A DNA stretch of 64,000 nt from JACDAN01 sp963801855 (GCA_963801855.1 CAWDGK010000003.1:62001-126000); one strand, 5' to 3'. Shown: positions 43,034-52,285, numbered from the stretch's first letter. Numbers and translations are program-made. Notes: a model not told the origin generated them from the sequence alone.

Positions 43034-44616
43034 GCGGAGGCCCACGGCGAGCCCGCCCACCGCTTGCTCTTGCGGCGGCTGGGCTCGCCGTCGTCGCCTT
43101 CCTGTCGCTTCCGCTCGTCTATCTCGTCCTCCGGGCGGTCTCGGGCGACGCGTGGGACGTCCTCGTCTCCGGCAACCTCGGCCGGCTGATCTGGGAGACC
43201 GGCGTGCTGGTCGCGCTCGTGACGCTCAGCGCCCTCGCGCTCGGCGTGCCGCTGGCCTGGCTGGTCGTGCGATCCGATCTGCCTGGAAGCGCGATCTGGG
43301 GCACCGCGGCTGCTCTTCCTCTGGTTGTTCCCAGCTACGTCGCCGCGCTCGTGTTGCTCGCGGCGTTCGGGCCGCGCGGACTGCTCCAGCGGGTCCTGGA
43401 GCCGCTGGGCGTGGAGCGGGTGCCCGAGATCTACGGGCTGCCTGGCGCCTGGCTCGCGTTGACCGTCTCCACGTACCCGTTCGTGTTTCTCCTCGCGGCC
43501 TCCGCCCTCCGCTCGCTCGATCCGGCGCTCGAGGATGCGGCGCGCGGGCTGGGCCGTTCGCCCTTCGACGCCTTCCGGCGGGTGACACTTCCCGTTCTCC
43601 GGCCCTCACTCGGCGCCGGCGCGCTGCTCGTCGCGCTGTACGTCCTCTCGGACTTCGGCGCGGTCTCGCTCATGCAGTACGACTCGCTGACCCGCGCGAT
43701 CTTTCTCCAGTACCGCTCTCTCTTCGATCGAGCTCCTGCGGCCATGCTCGCGCTCGTGCTCGTCGTGCTGACCGGCCTCGTGCTCGTACTCGAGCTCAGG
43801 ATGCGCGGCCGCGCTCTTGCCCGCTACCAGCGGACGGGGACGGGCGCCGCGAGACGATCCACGCGCGTCGCGCTTGGCCGCTGGCGCTGGCCCGCGCTCG
43901 CGTTCTGCTCCTTGGTGGTCGGGTTCGCGCTCGTGGTGCCGGTCGCAGTCCTCGTCTACTGGGCGGCAGGTCGCTCCGAGGCCGTCGACTGGAGCTGGGA
44001 GCCGGTCGTCGGCTCCGTCAGCGTCTCGCTCGTCGCTGCGGCTGTGGCCGTCCTGGCGACCCTGCCGGTGGCGATCCTCGCCGTTCGCTACCCGTCCGGC
44101 TGGACGACCGCGCTCGAACGGCTCTCCTACGCAGGAAACGCGCTGCCCGGAATCGTGATCGCGCTCGCGCTCGTGTTCTTCGCGGCCAACTACGCGGCGC
44201 CGCTCTACCAGACACTCGCCTTGCTGGTATTTGCGTACGTCGTGCGCTTCTTTCCGCAGGCGCTCGCCGGCTCGCACTCGGCGCTCGTCCGGGTGAGCCC
44301 ACGCCTCGAGGAGGCCGCCCGGGGGCTCGGTCGGAGCCCGGGTGCGGTCTTTGCACGGGTCACGGCACCGCTCGTCGCACCGGGCTTGCTCGCAGGCGGC
44401 GCGCTCGTCTTCCTCAGCACGATGAAGGAGCTGCCCGCGACGCTGCTCCTGAGGCCGATCGGCTTCGAGACGCTCGCCACGGAGGTCTGGAAGTACACCT
44501 CGGTCGCCTCGTACTCGCAGGCGGCGCTCCCGGCGCTCGTCCTGATCGTCGTGTCCGCGCCGTTCGTCTACCTGCTCGGCGTCCGCTCGGGATCGGAGAC
44601 GGGGCCGCCCGGGTAG
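43030..44616 (+). CDS. iron(III) ABC transporter permease, two fused transmembrane domains
   Basis: 528 residues, about 12 predicted membrane segments. Two BPD-type permease domains lie in tandem, each with the EAA loop: LEDAARGLGRSPFDAFRRVTLP (first) and LEEAARGLGRSPGAVFARVTAP (second). This double permease is the FbpB/SfuB layout. An ATGA overlap with the binding protein indicates coupled translation. Confidence 0.92.
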   Translation: MSGGPRRARPPLALAAAGLAVVAFLSLPLVYLVLRAVSGDAWDVLVSGNLGRLIWETGVLVALVTLSALALGVPLAWLVVRSDLPGSAIWGTAAALPLVVPSYVAALVLLAAFGPRGLLQRVLEPLGVERVPEIYGLPGAWLALTVSTYPFVFLLAASALRSLDPALEDAARGLGRSPFDAFRRVTLPVLRPSLGAGALLVALYVLSDFGAVSLMQYDSLTRAIFLQYRSLFDRAPAAMLALVLVVLTGLVLVLELRMRGRALARYQRTGTGAARRSTRVALGRWRWPALAFCSLVVGFALVVPVAVLVYWAAGRSEAVDWSWEPVVGSVSVSLVAAAVAVLATLPVAILAVRYPSGWTTALERLSYAGNALPGIVIALALVFFAANYAAPLYQTLALLVFAYVVRFFPQALAGSHSALVRVSPRLEEAARGLGRSPGAVFARVTAPLVAPGLLAGGALVFLSTMKELPATLLLRPIGFETLATEVWKYTSVASYSQAALPALVLIVVSAPFVYLLGVRSGSETGPPG

Positions 44617-44619
44617 GCT
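44614..44619 (+). promoter_or_regulatory. -10 element of the DtxR-family gene
   Basis: TAGGCT, 7 nt before ATG 44627; it includes the stop codon of the permease gene. I see no operator next to it, so the regulator seems not to be autoregulated through the same box. Confidence 0.5.
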
Positions 44620-44626
44620 GCCTGCG

Positions 44627-45310
44627 ATGGCGCAGGGGCACTCCGTCGACGAATACCTGGAGACGATCTACTTCCTCGCCTTCCCGATCGGCGAGTACCG
44701 GCCCCTCAACACCGGCTCGCCCACGCTCGCCTCGCGTGTGGCCGAGATGCTCGGCGTCTCCCGCGCTTCGGCCGGCGAGATGCTGAAGCGCCTCGAAGCC
44801 GAAGGGCTGATCGAGCGCGGCGAGCAGAAAGAGGCAGTGTTGACCGCCTCCGGCCGGACGCGCGCGGAAGGCGTCGTGCGGAAGCATCGGATCATCGAGC
44901 GGCTCCTGACGGACTTCATGGGCTACAGCGCGGCGGAGGCTCACGTCCACGCTGACGAGCTCGGCGACACATTCAACGACGACATGGTCGAGCGCATCGC
45001 CACCAAGCTGGGAAACCCGGAGCGCTGCCCCCACGGCTGGCCGGTGGAGCCCGACGTGGAGCGCGCCGAGAACGATGAGCTGATCGCGCTCGCCGAGCTG
45101 GACGCCGGCGCGAAGGCGACGATCATCCGCCTCGCGGAGCACGACGGCGACCTGCTCCACTGGTTCTACGACCAGGGCTTCGAGCCCGGCCGCGAGCTCC
45201 AGATGACCGCTGCGGACCCGTCGGCGGGCAGCTTCCGCGTCAAGCTGAACGGCCGCGAGGCGACGGTCGCCGAGAAGGCGGCCGCCGGGCTCTTCGTCAG
45301 GCCGTCGTAG
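44627..45310 (+). CDS. DtxR/MntR-family metal-dependent transcriptional regulator
   Basis: 227 residues. Winged HTH (VDEYLETIYFLAF, LASRVAEMLGVSRASAGEMLKRLEAEGLIERG), then a metal-binding and dimerisation domain (HRIIERLLTDFMGYSAAEAHVHADEL, LGNPERCPHGWPV) and a C-terminal SH3/FeoA-like domain (GRELQMTAADPSAG). With bound Fe2+ or Mn2+ such proteins repress uptake genes. Adjacency to an iron importer with two DtxR-type boxes makes it the likely repressor. The extra insertion before the HTH (FPIGEYRPLNTGSP) is unusual. Last 14 nt overlap the convergent secreted-protein gene. Confidence 0.9.
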   Translation: MAQGHSVDEYLETIYFLAFPIGEYRPLNTGSPTLASRVAEMLGVSRASAGEMLKRLEAEGLIERGEQKEAVLTASGRTRAEGVVRKHRIIERLLTDFMGYSAAEAHVHADELGDTFNDDMVERIATKLGNPERCPHGWPVEPDVERAENDELIALAELDAGAKATIIRLAEHDGDLLHWFYDQGFEPGRELQMTAADPSAGSFRVKLNGREATVAEKAAAGLFVRPS

Positions 45311-45866
45311 TCCTGTAGAGGACGTAGCGCGCAACGCGGCGGTCGTAGCGGTACAGGCGGGACCGTTGAGCGGTGGCGAAGCGCTCCTTCAACCGCAACT
45401 CCAGCCCCTTCACGCTCGGGTCCAGATCCGTGAGCTCCGCGGAGAAGCCCGTGAGCCGACCGTCGTTCGGAGCGACGTAGTGGAAGAGGAAGCGCGGCCG
45501 GGGACAGGGGCGGCGATTGGCGAGCTGGACGACTGCGACCTCCCCTCTCGCCGGACCGCCGCGAAGAACGTAGAAGACCTCGCGTCTCCCGACGAGCCCA
45601 TTGGCTTCCGGTGCTCGAAGCGTCTCGAGGGTTCCGTTCCAGACGGCTGAGACGGGGTAGCGCTTCGAATTCCCGCATCGATCCTCGATGGCCACCGACC
45701 ACCTCGAGTAGGTGTGACCGGAATCGACGTCGAGCAAGCCGACTGCACGTTCGGCGGCCCGGTCGCCGTCGAGGTTCGCGCTGCGGGTGACATAGGGGCC
45801 ACTTGGATGGCCGGCGGGCGCCGAGGGAACGACGAGGAGCGCAAGCAGGAAGACGAGACGCCTCAC
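45297..45866 (-). CDS. secreted protein of unknown function
   Basis: 189 residues. Signal peptide 1-18 (RRLVFLLALLVVPSAPA), then an FG-GAP-like calcium-loop motif SANLDGDRAAERAV and a globular domain containing CGNSKRYPVSAVW and EVFYVLRGG. No close family recognised. It lies between metK and the DtxR gene, convergent with the latter. Confidence 0.65.
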   Translation of the reverse strand: MRRLVFLLALLVVPSAPAGHPSGPYVTRSANLDGDRAAERAVGLLDVDSGHTYSRWSVAIEDRCGNSKRYPVSAVWNGTLETLRAPEANGLVGRREVFYVLRGGPARGEVAVVQLANRRPCPRPRFLFHYVAPNDGRLTGFSAELTDLDPSVKGLELRLKERFATAQRSRLYRYDRRVARYVLYRTTTA

Positions 45867-45886
45867 CTGAGGTAAGACGAACCGGG

Positions 45887-45982
45887 TTACGGCTTGGTTG
45901 CGGCCAGCAGCTTCGCGAGCGCGGCGGCGTCGAGCTCGCCGCGATTGCGGGCCAGCGCGATGAGTGCAGCTTGCTTCGTCAT
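45887..45982 (-). CDS. putative 31-residue protein coupled to metK
   Basis: MTKQAALIALARNRGELDAA then a short helix and stop. The ATG at 45982 overlaps the metK stop as ATGA, the same coupling used by proven gene pairs in this window. Amphipathic and basic at the start; no homologue known to me. Low confidence because of its size. Confidence 0.35.
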   Translation of the reverse strand: MTKQAALIALARNRGELDAAALAKLLAATKP

Positions 45983-47334
45983 GGGCCTCCCCAATTCGGA
46001 GGCCGGCGCGGCAGTCCTGCTAGGAGGGTTGGCGCAGTAACGCTCGTTGCCGGTGCGAGCGGCAAGGACGCGCGTTCGCCTGCAGCGCGACGGTGCCTGG
46101 TCTCGGCGACGCCGGCTGCGGCCCGCAAGGCGTCTGCCTTGTCCGTCCGCTCCCAGCTGAAGTCGTGGTCGTCGCGGCCGAAGTGGCCGTACGCCGCGGT
46201 CTTCGCGTAGATCGGACGCGCGAGGTCGAGGTCGCGCAGGATTGCCCCGGGACGGAGGTCGAAATGCTCGGCGATCAGCTCCTCGATCCGGGCGACCGGA
46301 ATCTTCTCCGACTCGAAGGTGCGGACTGAGATCGAGACCGGCCGCGCGACACCGATCGCGTAGGCGACGTTCACCTCGCAGCGATCGGCCAGGTCCGCGG
46401 CGACGACGTTCTTGGCGACATACCTCGCTGCGTAGGCGGCCGAACGGTCGACCTTGGTCGGATCCTTGCCCGAGAACGCTCCGCCGCCGTGCCGAGCCGC
46501 CCCGCCGTACGTGTCGACGATGATCTTCCGCCCGGTCAGGCCCGTGTCCCCCATCGGCCCGCCGATCACGAACTTGCCGGTCGGGTTCACGTAGACGAAG
46601 TCGCGGTCGTTGTGGAGCCGCTGCTCGTCGTAGAGGCGAGGGTCGAGGATCGGGTGCAGGACGTGCTCGATCACGTCCTCCTTGATCGTCTGCGCGTCGA
46701 CGTTGTCGGCGTGCTGGGTCGAGACGAGGAGGCGCACGATCTCCACCGGCGTCTGGCGGCCGTGCTCGTCGACCTCGTAGCGAACGGTGACCTGAGCCTT
46801 CCCATCGGGCCGCAGGTACTTGAGCTGCTCCGACTTTCGCACCCCGGCGAGCCGCCGCGCGATCTTGTGGGCGAGCATGATCGGAAGCGGCATCAGCTCC
46901 TGCGACTCGTTCGACGCGTAGCCGAACATCATTCCCTGGTCCCCGGCGCCGACCCGGTCGAGCGGGTCGTCGTCGCCGGGGTCGTGCTGGATCTCGTAGG
47001 ACTGGTCGACACCCTGCGCGATGTCGGGCGACTGCTCGTCGATCGCGACGATGACGCCGCAGGTGTTGGCGTCGAAGCCCCAGTCCGACTGCGTGTAGCC
47101 GATCTCCGCGATCTTCTTGCGCACGAGCGAGGGGATATCGACGTACGTCTTCGTCGAGATCTCACCGGCGACGACGACGAGGCCCGTCGTGATCAAGGTC
47201 TCGCAGGCGACGCGGCCCTCGGGGTCGTCCTTCAGCACCGCATCCAGGACTGTGTCGGACACCTGGTCCGCGATCTTGTCCGGGTGGCCTTCGGTCACCG
47301 ACTCGGACGTGAACAGAAACTCGCGGGCCGCCAT
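45979..47334 (-). CDS. metK: S-adenosylmethionine synthase
   Basis: 451 residues. All MAT motifs: TSESVTEGHPDKIADQVSD, GAGDQGMMFGYA (ATP), the P-loop-like GGAFSGKDPTKVDRS and GRDDHDFSWERTD near the end. Converts Met and ATP to SAM. Normal proteins end about at KADALRAAAG; this one has 40 further residues (VAETRHRRAAGERASL and on), a probable lost stop or indel. Last gene of the aroA-to-metK run; 17 nt separate it from the DUF3352 gene. No SAM riboswitch fits in that gap. Confidence 0.93.
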   Translation of the reverse strand: MAAREFLFTSESVTEGHPDKIADQVSDTVLDAVLKDDPEGRVACETLITTGLVVVAGEISTKTYVDIPSLVRKKIAEIGYTQSDWGFDANTCGVIVAIDEQSPDIAQGVDQSYEIQHDPGDDDPLDRVGAGDQGMMFGYASNESQELMPLPIMLAHKIARRLAGVRKSEQLKYLRPDGKAQVTVRYEVDEHGRQTPVEIVRLLVSTQHADNVDAQTIKEDVIEHVLHPILDPRLYDEQRLHNDRDFVYVNPTGKFVIGGPMGDTGLTGRKIIVDTYGGAARHGGGAFSGKDPTKVDRSAAYAARYVAKNVVAADLADRCEVNVAYAIGVARPVSISVRTFESEKIPVARIEELIAEHFDLRPGAILRDLDLARPIYAKTAAYGHFGRDDHDFSWERTDKADALRAAAGVAETRHRRAAGERASLPLAPATSVTAPTLLAGLPRRPPNWGGP

Positions 47335-47351
47335 TCGGCCCGGAAACCTAC

Positions 47352-48809
47352 CTACTCCTCGATCTCGACGAAGACGAACGACTTCGCGAGATCTCCGTCC
47401 TTGGCCCCGAAAGCGACCATGGACTTGAGCGGCTCGAGGTTGCGGCCGATCTCCGCGGGCAGGCTCTCACCAGCTGCGCCGGCGAAGCCCATGATCACTT
47501 CGATCGTCTCCTGGAGGTCGACATACGCGAGTCCCGTGTACTCACCGGGGGCTTCGGCGGCCTCGAGCGCCTCCTCGTACTTCGCGCTGTCGCGGAGCTT
47601 GTCACCAGGCTCGTTCATCGCGGAGATGGCGTTCTTCGACGTCGTCAGGACGAGAGCCTCGTCGACGGTTCCGAGATTGACGGTGAAGCCCTCGAAGATG
47701 GCGGTCGTCACGTCGCCGTCCTCGGTGACCTCTCCGCCGGAGCGCTCCGCCAATATCCGCAGGAGGCGGTCTGCCGTCTGCCGCGCCTCATCCGGATCGT
47801 CCGCGCGCAGCAGCAGCGTCAGCTCCGGGATCGGCGAGCCGGGGGCCGCATAGAACGCGACCTCGCCCCGGAAGAGCCGAATGACGTCGTCGATCTTCAC
47901 CCCGAGCTCCTCCTCGAAGCCCGCGATCGCCAGGCCGTACAGCGGGTTGCCGCGAAGGTCCTCGAACTGCTCGGTCGCGCCCTCGCCCTGGAACGTCGTG
48001 AATGCGAAGGCATCGGCCGGCACGAGGTCGAGGAGCTCCGACTCGAAGGGCTCCCCACCGAGGATCTTGTCCGCGCCCTCGCCGCGGAGCGCACCCACGA
48101 TCTCGGCTCCGTCCTCGCGGGCCTTCGCCCAGGCTCCGGCAAAGTCGATCTTGTCGAGGTCGAGCTTGCGCAGGGTCTTCGCCACATCCGGGTCGGAGTC
48201 ACCGAACGTCTCGAAAGCTCCTGCCACGTCGACCCAGACACGGCTGAGACTGTCTTCGGGCAGCTCGTCCATCCCGTTCTCGAAGTCCTTTTCGTCGGCC
48301 AGGGAACCGCCCTCGCCGACGAGTGCCGCATCGATCGCCGTCTCCTTGTCGGAGAGATAGACCCAGTCGCCGACCACCCGCACGACCGCCTCGTCGTCCG
48401 ACTCGTCCGCGGCGTTCAGCTTCTCGACGAGCGCGACGGTCTTGCCCGTGTCCTCGGGATTCGTCAAGGCGACGAAGCTGAGATCGTCGGTCGACGTGCC
48501 ATAGACCGCAACCGCGACCTGCTCGCCGAGCGCGGGCTCCACGTCGCTCTCCCATGTGACCTTCGTCTCGTCCTCGAACTCCTCCTTGAGCTCGGCGATC
48601 CATTTGTCGCCGTCAGGGAATCGCCCGAGCAGCTCCTCGACCTGCTTCCACTGATCCGATTCCGGGTCGGTCTTGGTCTCCCAGTAGACGAGCGCGCCGG
48701 CCCTGAGCTTGTCGGCGCCGCTCGTTTCGCCCACACCGGCGTCCTCGCTGCCGCAGCCGGCGGCGGCGAAGGCGAGCACGGACAGAAGGGCGGCGAGCGT
48801 CCAGCGCAT
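47352..48809 (-). CDS. DUF3352-type lipoprotein
   Basis: 485 residues from ATG 48809. Lipobox AAAGC near residue 17, then a long acidic domain (DPESDQWKQVEELLGRFPDG, VWVDVAGAFETFGD, AGAWAKAREDGAEIVG) of the DUF3352 type, whose function is unknown. ATG 48809 is favoured over ATG 48818 because TACCAT lies exactly 7 nt upstream. Exported and lipid-anchored by Lgt. Confidence 0.75.
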   Translation of the reverse strand: MRWTLAALLSVLAFAAAGCGSEDAGVGETSGADKLRAGALVYWETKTDPESDQWKQVEELLGRFPDGDKWIAELKEEFEDETKVTWESDVEPALGEQVAVAVYGTSTDDLSFVALTNPEDTGKTVALVEKLNAADESDDEAVVRVVGDWVYLSDKETAIDAALVGEGGSLADEKDFENGMDELPEDSLSRVWVDVAGAFETFGDSDPDVAKTLRKLDLDKIDFAGAWAKAREDGAEIVGALRGEGADKILGGEPFESELLDLVPADAFAFTTFQGEGATEQFEDLRGNPLYGLAIAGFEEELGVKIDDVIRLFRGEVAFYAAPGSPIPELTLLLRADDPDEARQTADRLLRILAERSGGEVTEDGDVTTAIFEGFTVNLGTVDEALVLTTSKNAISAMNEPGDKLRDSAKYEEALEAAEAPGEYTGLAYVDLQETIEVIMGFAGAAGESLPAEIGRNLEPLKSMVAFGAKDGDLAKSFVFVEIEE

Positions 48810-48816
48810 AGCTCTC

Positions 48817-48822
48817 ATGGTA
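48817..48822 (-). promoter_or_regulatory. -10 element of the DUF3352 gene and metK
   Basis: TACCAT on the minus strand, 7 nt before ATG 48809, in the gap after gpsA. Confidence 0.4.
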
Positions 48823-48841
48823 TGCGCAGCGGCGGCTTCCA

Positions 48842-49708
48842 CTACTCCCCGGTCGGGGGACGGCTCATGAACTCGACGAGCACCTCGGCGACCTGCCGAC
48901 CGTCCAGCACCTCGCGAACGGCGCGCGTGATGGGAAGATCGGCACCGATCTTCGTCGCAAGGTCGTCGAGGATCGGCGCCGTCGTGAGGCCCTCGACGGT
49001 GCCGACCTTCCGGATGGCGTCCGCGGCGCTCGCTCCACGGGCCATCAGGGCGCCGGCACGGCGGTTGCGACTGTGCCGGCTCCAGCAGGTGGTCAAGAGG
49101 TCGCCTGTGCCCGCCAGGCCGGCAAAGGTCTCCGATTTCGCTCCCGTCGCCATGCCGAGCGTGCGCATGTCGGCGAGGCCGAGCGTGATCAGCGCCGCCT
49201 TCGCGTTATCGCCGAGCCCGAGCCCGTCCATCGCGCCGGCGGCGAGCGCGATCACGTTCTTGGCCGCCGCGGCGAACTCGACCCCCGCCGGGTCGCTGTT
49301 GACGTAGACCCGGAAGGTCGTCGAGTTGATCGCGTCCTGCAGCATGACGGCGAGGTCGGGATCCTCGCTCGCGACGACCGCCGCGGTGGGGAGCCCCTCC
49401 TTGATCTCGGCGGCGATGTTCGGCCCCGAGAGGACCGCCACCGGCCTGCCCGTGATCAGCGCCGTCAGGCGGCCGCCCGTGTCGGGGTCCAGGCCCTTCG
49501 TCAGGCTGAGGACCGGCGCGTCGCCCGGAAGGTCGCGCACGACGTCCCCGAACGACCTGCTGGGGACCGCGACGACGACGAGCTCCGCATCCTCTACGGC
49601 GCCGTTCGATCGTTCCCGGCCGAGGATCTCGACCTCGTGCCCGCGCTCCCGCAGCACCCCGCCGAAGACGGTGCCCCAGGCTCCCGCGCCGATGACGGCG
49701 GTCTTCAT
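48842..49708 (-). CDS. gpsA: glycerol-3-phosphate dehydrogenase [NAD(P)+]
   Basis: 288 residues, shorter than the usual 330 mainly in the N-terminal Rossmann domain. VIGAGAWGTVFG (nucleotide loop), VLSGPNIAAEI, AAAKNVIALAAGAMDGLGLGDNAKAA (catalytic Lys region), AGTGDLLTTCWSRHSRNRRAG are diagnostic. Makes sn-glycerol-3-P for phospholipids, the substrate used by the acyltransferase encoded two genes upstream. 4-base overlap with der. Confidence 0.93.
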   Translation of the reverse strand: MKTAVIGAGAWGTVFGGVLRERGHEVEILGRERSNGAVEDAELVVVAVPSRSFGDVVRDLPGDAPVLSLTKGLDPDTGGRLTALITGRPVAVLSGPNIAAEIKEGLPTAAVVASEDPDLAVMLQDAINSTTFRVYVNSDPAGVEFAAAAKNVIALAAGAMDGLGLGDNAKAALITLGLADMRTLGMATGAKSETFAGLAGTGDLLTTCWSRHSRNRRAGALMARGASAADAIRKVGTVEGLTTAPILDDLATKIGADLPITRAVREVLDGRQVAEVLVEFMSRPPTGE

Positions 49709-51012
49709 GCTCGGCGGACGAAATCGATGGACACCGGGACTCCCTGCATCTCGTACTGGTCGCGGAGCTTGTTCTCCACCCAGTAGGCGTAATCCCGCGT
49801 GATCAATCCCGGGTCGTTCACGAAGAAGCGGAACCGGGGCGGGCGGACCGTGGTCTGCGTGCCGTAAAGCAGGTTCAGGCGCCTTCCGCGGCGCGACGGC
49901 GCCTCACGCTGCTCGCGGAGGTCGCGCAGGAAGCGATTCAGCTCGCCGGTCGAGATCCGCTTGATGTGCTTCTCGAAGAGGGTCTCGACGCGTTCGAACA
50001 GCCTGTGGATCCCGCGACCGGTCGTGGCGGAGACGGTGATGATCTGCGGACGCTGTCGGAGTTGGGCCTCGAGCCGGCCACGGACGTCCTCGATCCCGAT
50101 CTGCGTGATGTCCCACTTCGAGAGGACGACAAGCGTGGAGCATTGCGCCTTTCGGGCGATGTCGGCGACGGACAGGTCCTGGTCGACGAGGCCCTCGGAG
50201 GCGTCGATCAGCACGAGCGCGACGTCGGCACGCTCGGCCGCCTGCAACGCGCGCAGCTCCGAGTAGTACTCGATGCCCTGCCGCTGGCGCCGCTTGCGCC
50301 GGATCCCCGCCGTGTCCACGAGCACGAACGTCCGGTCCCCGCGCTGGATGACGGTGTCGATCGAGTCCCGCGTCGTGCCAGGCACCTCGGAGACGATCAC
50401 GCGGTCCTCCCCGACAAGAGCGTTCAGGAGGCTCGACTTGCCGACGTTCGGCCGGCCGATGATCGCCACGCGGATCGCGTCCTCGGCGACCGAGTGCCGC
50501 TTCGACGTGCCGGGCAGGCCCTCGAGGACGGCGTCGAGCAGGTCGCCGGTCCCGTGCCCATGGAGCCCGGAGATCGCGACCGGAGCGCCCAGGCCGAGCT
50601 TGTGGAACTCGTGGATCTGGTCGGTTCGGGTCGGGTCGTCCATCTTGTTCGCGATCACGAGGACCGGCCGTCCCGACTTCCGCAAGAGATCGGCGACCTC
50701 CTCGTCGCCCGGAGTGACCCCCGCCCTCGCGTCGACGACGAACAGCACCAGGTCGGCCTCCTCGATCGCAACACGCGCCTGCTCCGCGATCTGCCGCGTG
50801 ATCTCGGAGCTGTCCGCGAGGTCGACGCCGCCCGTGTCGATGAGCATGAACCGCTTACCACGCCACTCGCAGACGATGTCCTTGCGGTCCCGCGTCACGC
50901 CGGGCGTCTCGTGGACGACCGCCGCGCGAGTCGCCGTCAGGCGGTTCACGAGCGTGGACTTGCCGACGTTCGGAAAGCCCACGATCGCCGCCGTTCCGGA
51001 GAGCTCGCTCAC
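49705..51012 (-). CDS. der: ribosome-associated GTPase Der (EngA)
   Basis: 435 residues. Two G domains in tandem: IVGFPNVGKSTLVNRL with DTGGVD, and IIGRPNVGKSSLLNAL with DTAGIRRKRR; NKMD and SKWD are the G4 motifs. KH-like C-terminal domain ends FVRRA. Needed for 50S assembly. The GTG 51012 start overlaps the acyltransferase stop (GTGA). A longer ORF reading through cmk/plsC in the same frame is a shadow. Confidence 0.95.
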   Translation of the reverse strand: MSELSGTAAIVGFPNVGKSTLVNRLTATRAAVVHETPGVTRDRKDIVCEWRGKRFMLIDTGGVDLADSSEITRQIAEQARVAIEEADLVLFVVDARAGVTPGDEEVADLLRKSGRPVLVIANKMDDPTRTDQIHEFHKLGLGAPVAISGLHGHGTGDLLDAVLEGLPGTSKRHSVAEDAIRVAIIGRPNVGKSSLLNALVGEDRVIVSEVPGTTRDSIDTVIQRGDRTFVLVDTAGIRRKRRQRQGIEYYSELRALQAAERADVALVLIDASEGLVDQDLSVADIARKAQCSTLVVLSKWDITQIGIEDVRGRLEAQLRQRPQIITVSATTGRGIHRLFERVETLFEKHIKRISTGELNRFLRDLREQREAPSRRGRRLNLLYGTQTTVRPPRFRFFVNDPGLITRDYAYWVENKLRDQYEMQGVPVSIDFVRRA

Positions 51013-51659
51013 CCGGGCGGGACCGCGTGCCGCGGCCGGCCGAGCGCGTGCGTGTCCGCGAGGAAGCGCCAGAGCTCGTGGAGGCGGCGCTCCATCTCGC
51101 TGGATGCCTCGCGATAGTTCTTCCCGTTCGCCTTCATGCCGTCGAAGGAGAACGGCTTTCCCCACGCGACGGAGATCGGGTGGAAGTTGCCCGGCTTCCA
51201 GAACTGCGTCCCGTGGATCGCCGCGCAGACGACCGGCACCTGTTCCTGCACCGCCACCATCGCGGCGCCAGGCTTGACCTCCCCAGGAACGCCCGACAGC
51301 TGGCGCGTTCCCTCCGCGAAGACTCCGAGCGCGTTGCCGTCGTCGACGCACCGGCGCATCTGGCGAACCGCCTCCCGATCGGATTCGCCGCGCCGCACGG
51401 CGTAGGTGCCGAAGACCTGGAGGAGCCGGCCGACGACCGGCACCTCGTGGAGCTCGGCCTTGGCGAGGAAGAAGAGGTTCCGCGGGCTCGCGGCGCCGAA
51501 TGCGGGCGGATCGAGCCAGGAGAAGTGATTGAAGGCCATGACGAGGCCTCCCTCCTGCGGGACTCGCTCCGCGCCGTAGACGCGCATCGGCGCCAGGGTG
51601 CGGACGAGCGAGCCGATCGTGACCTGGCCGACCTGCCAGACGACCTCGTTCGCGTTCAT
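51009..51659 (-). CDS. plsC: 1-acyl-sn-glycerol-3-phosphate acyltransferase family protein
   Basis: 216 residues. NHFSWLD gives the catalytic H-X4-D motif and FAEGTRQ the second acyltransferase block; PVVCAAIHGT follows. Acylates lysophosphatidate at the membrane. It is coupled by overlaps to cmk and der, in the order aroA-cmk-plsC-der-gpsA. Confidence 0.9.
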   Translation of the reverse strand: MNANEVVWQVGQVTIGSLVRTLAPMRVYGAERVPQEGGLVMAFNHFSWLDPPAFGAASPRNLFFLAKAELHEVPVVGRLLQVFGTYAVRRGESDREAVRQMRRCVDDGNALGVFAEGTRQLSGVPGEVKPGAAMVAVQEQVPVVCAAIHGTQFWKPGNFHPISVAWGKPFSFDGMKANGKNYREASSEMERRLHELWRFLADTHALGRPRHAVPPG

Positions 51660-52285
51660 GCGACCCGGGCCCGGACGAGCGCTTCGATCCTGTCGACGAC
51701 GTCGTCCACGTCGAGGTCGGTCGTGTCGATGCGATTCGCGTCGTCTGCCGGCTGCATCCGTGCCGAGTCGCTCTCGTCCCGGAGGCGGAGGTCGGTGGCA
51801 AGCGCGTCGCCGCCGATGTCCGGCCGCTCGGCCTGGCGGCGCTGGGCGCGCACGGCGGGCTGGGCGTTCAAATAGACCTTGACGTCGGCGTCGGGCGCGA
51901 CCACGGTGCCGATGTCGCGCCCTTCGATGACGGCGTTCCCGAGGTCTGCGAGGTCGCGCTGGCGCCGGCGCATCACCGCGCGCACCTCGGGGTGTCGCGC
52001 GACGACGGGGACCAGGCGGTCGATCTCGGGGAGGCGGATGCCGGTCGTGACGTCGTGGCCCGCAATCGACACGCGCCCGTCCTCGTCCAGGTCGACCGGA
52101 TTCTCTTCGGCGAGGAGGCCCAGAGCCGCCGCATCCTCCAGCACGAGGGATCGCTCGACCGCGAGCCAGGTCACGGCCCTGTACATGGCACCCGTGTCCA
52201 GATACCGGAAGCCGAGTCGCTCGGCCAGCCGGCGGGCGACGGTGCTTTTCCCGGCTCCGGCGGGCCCGTCGATAGCAACGATCAT
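51656..52285 (-). CDS. cmk: cytidylate kinase
   Basis: 209 residues. Walker A DGPAGAGKSTVARRLAERLG, YLDTGAMYRA, VIEGRDIGTVVAPDADVKVYL (NMP-binding) and the RRQAERPDIGGDAL lid. Phosphorylates CMP and dCMP. ATGA overlap with aroA upstream. Confidence 0.94.
   Translation of the reverse strand: MIVAIDGPAGAGKSTVARRLAERLGFRYLDTGAMYRAVTWLAVERSLVLEDAAALGLLAEENPVDLDEDGRVSIAGHDVTTGIRLPEIDRLVPVVARHPEVRAVMRRRQRDLADLGNAVIEGRDIGTVVAPDADVKVYLNAQPAVRAQRRQAERPDIGGDALATDLRLRDESDSARMQPADDANRIDTTDLDVDDVVDRIEALVRARVA

Noticed and set aside
47335..47351. SAM riboswitch before metK
   Set aside because: Gap of 17 nt is far too short.
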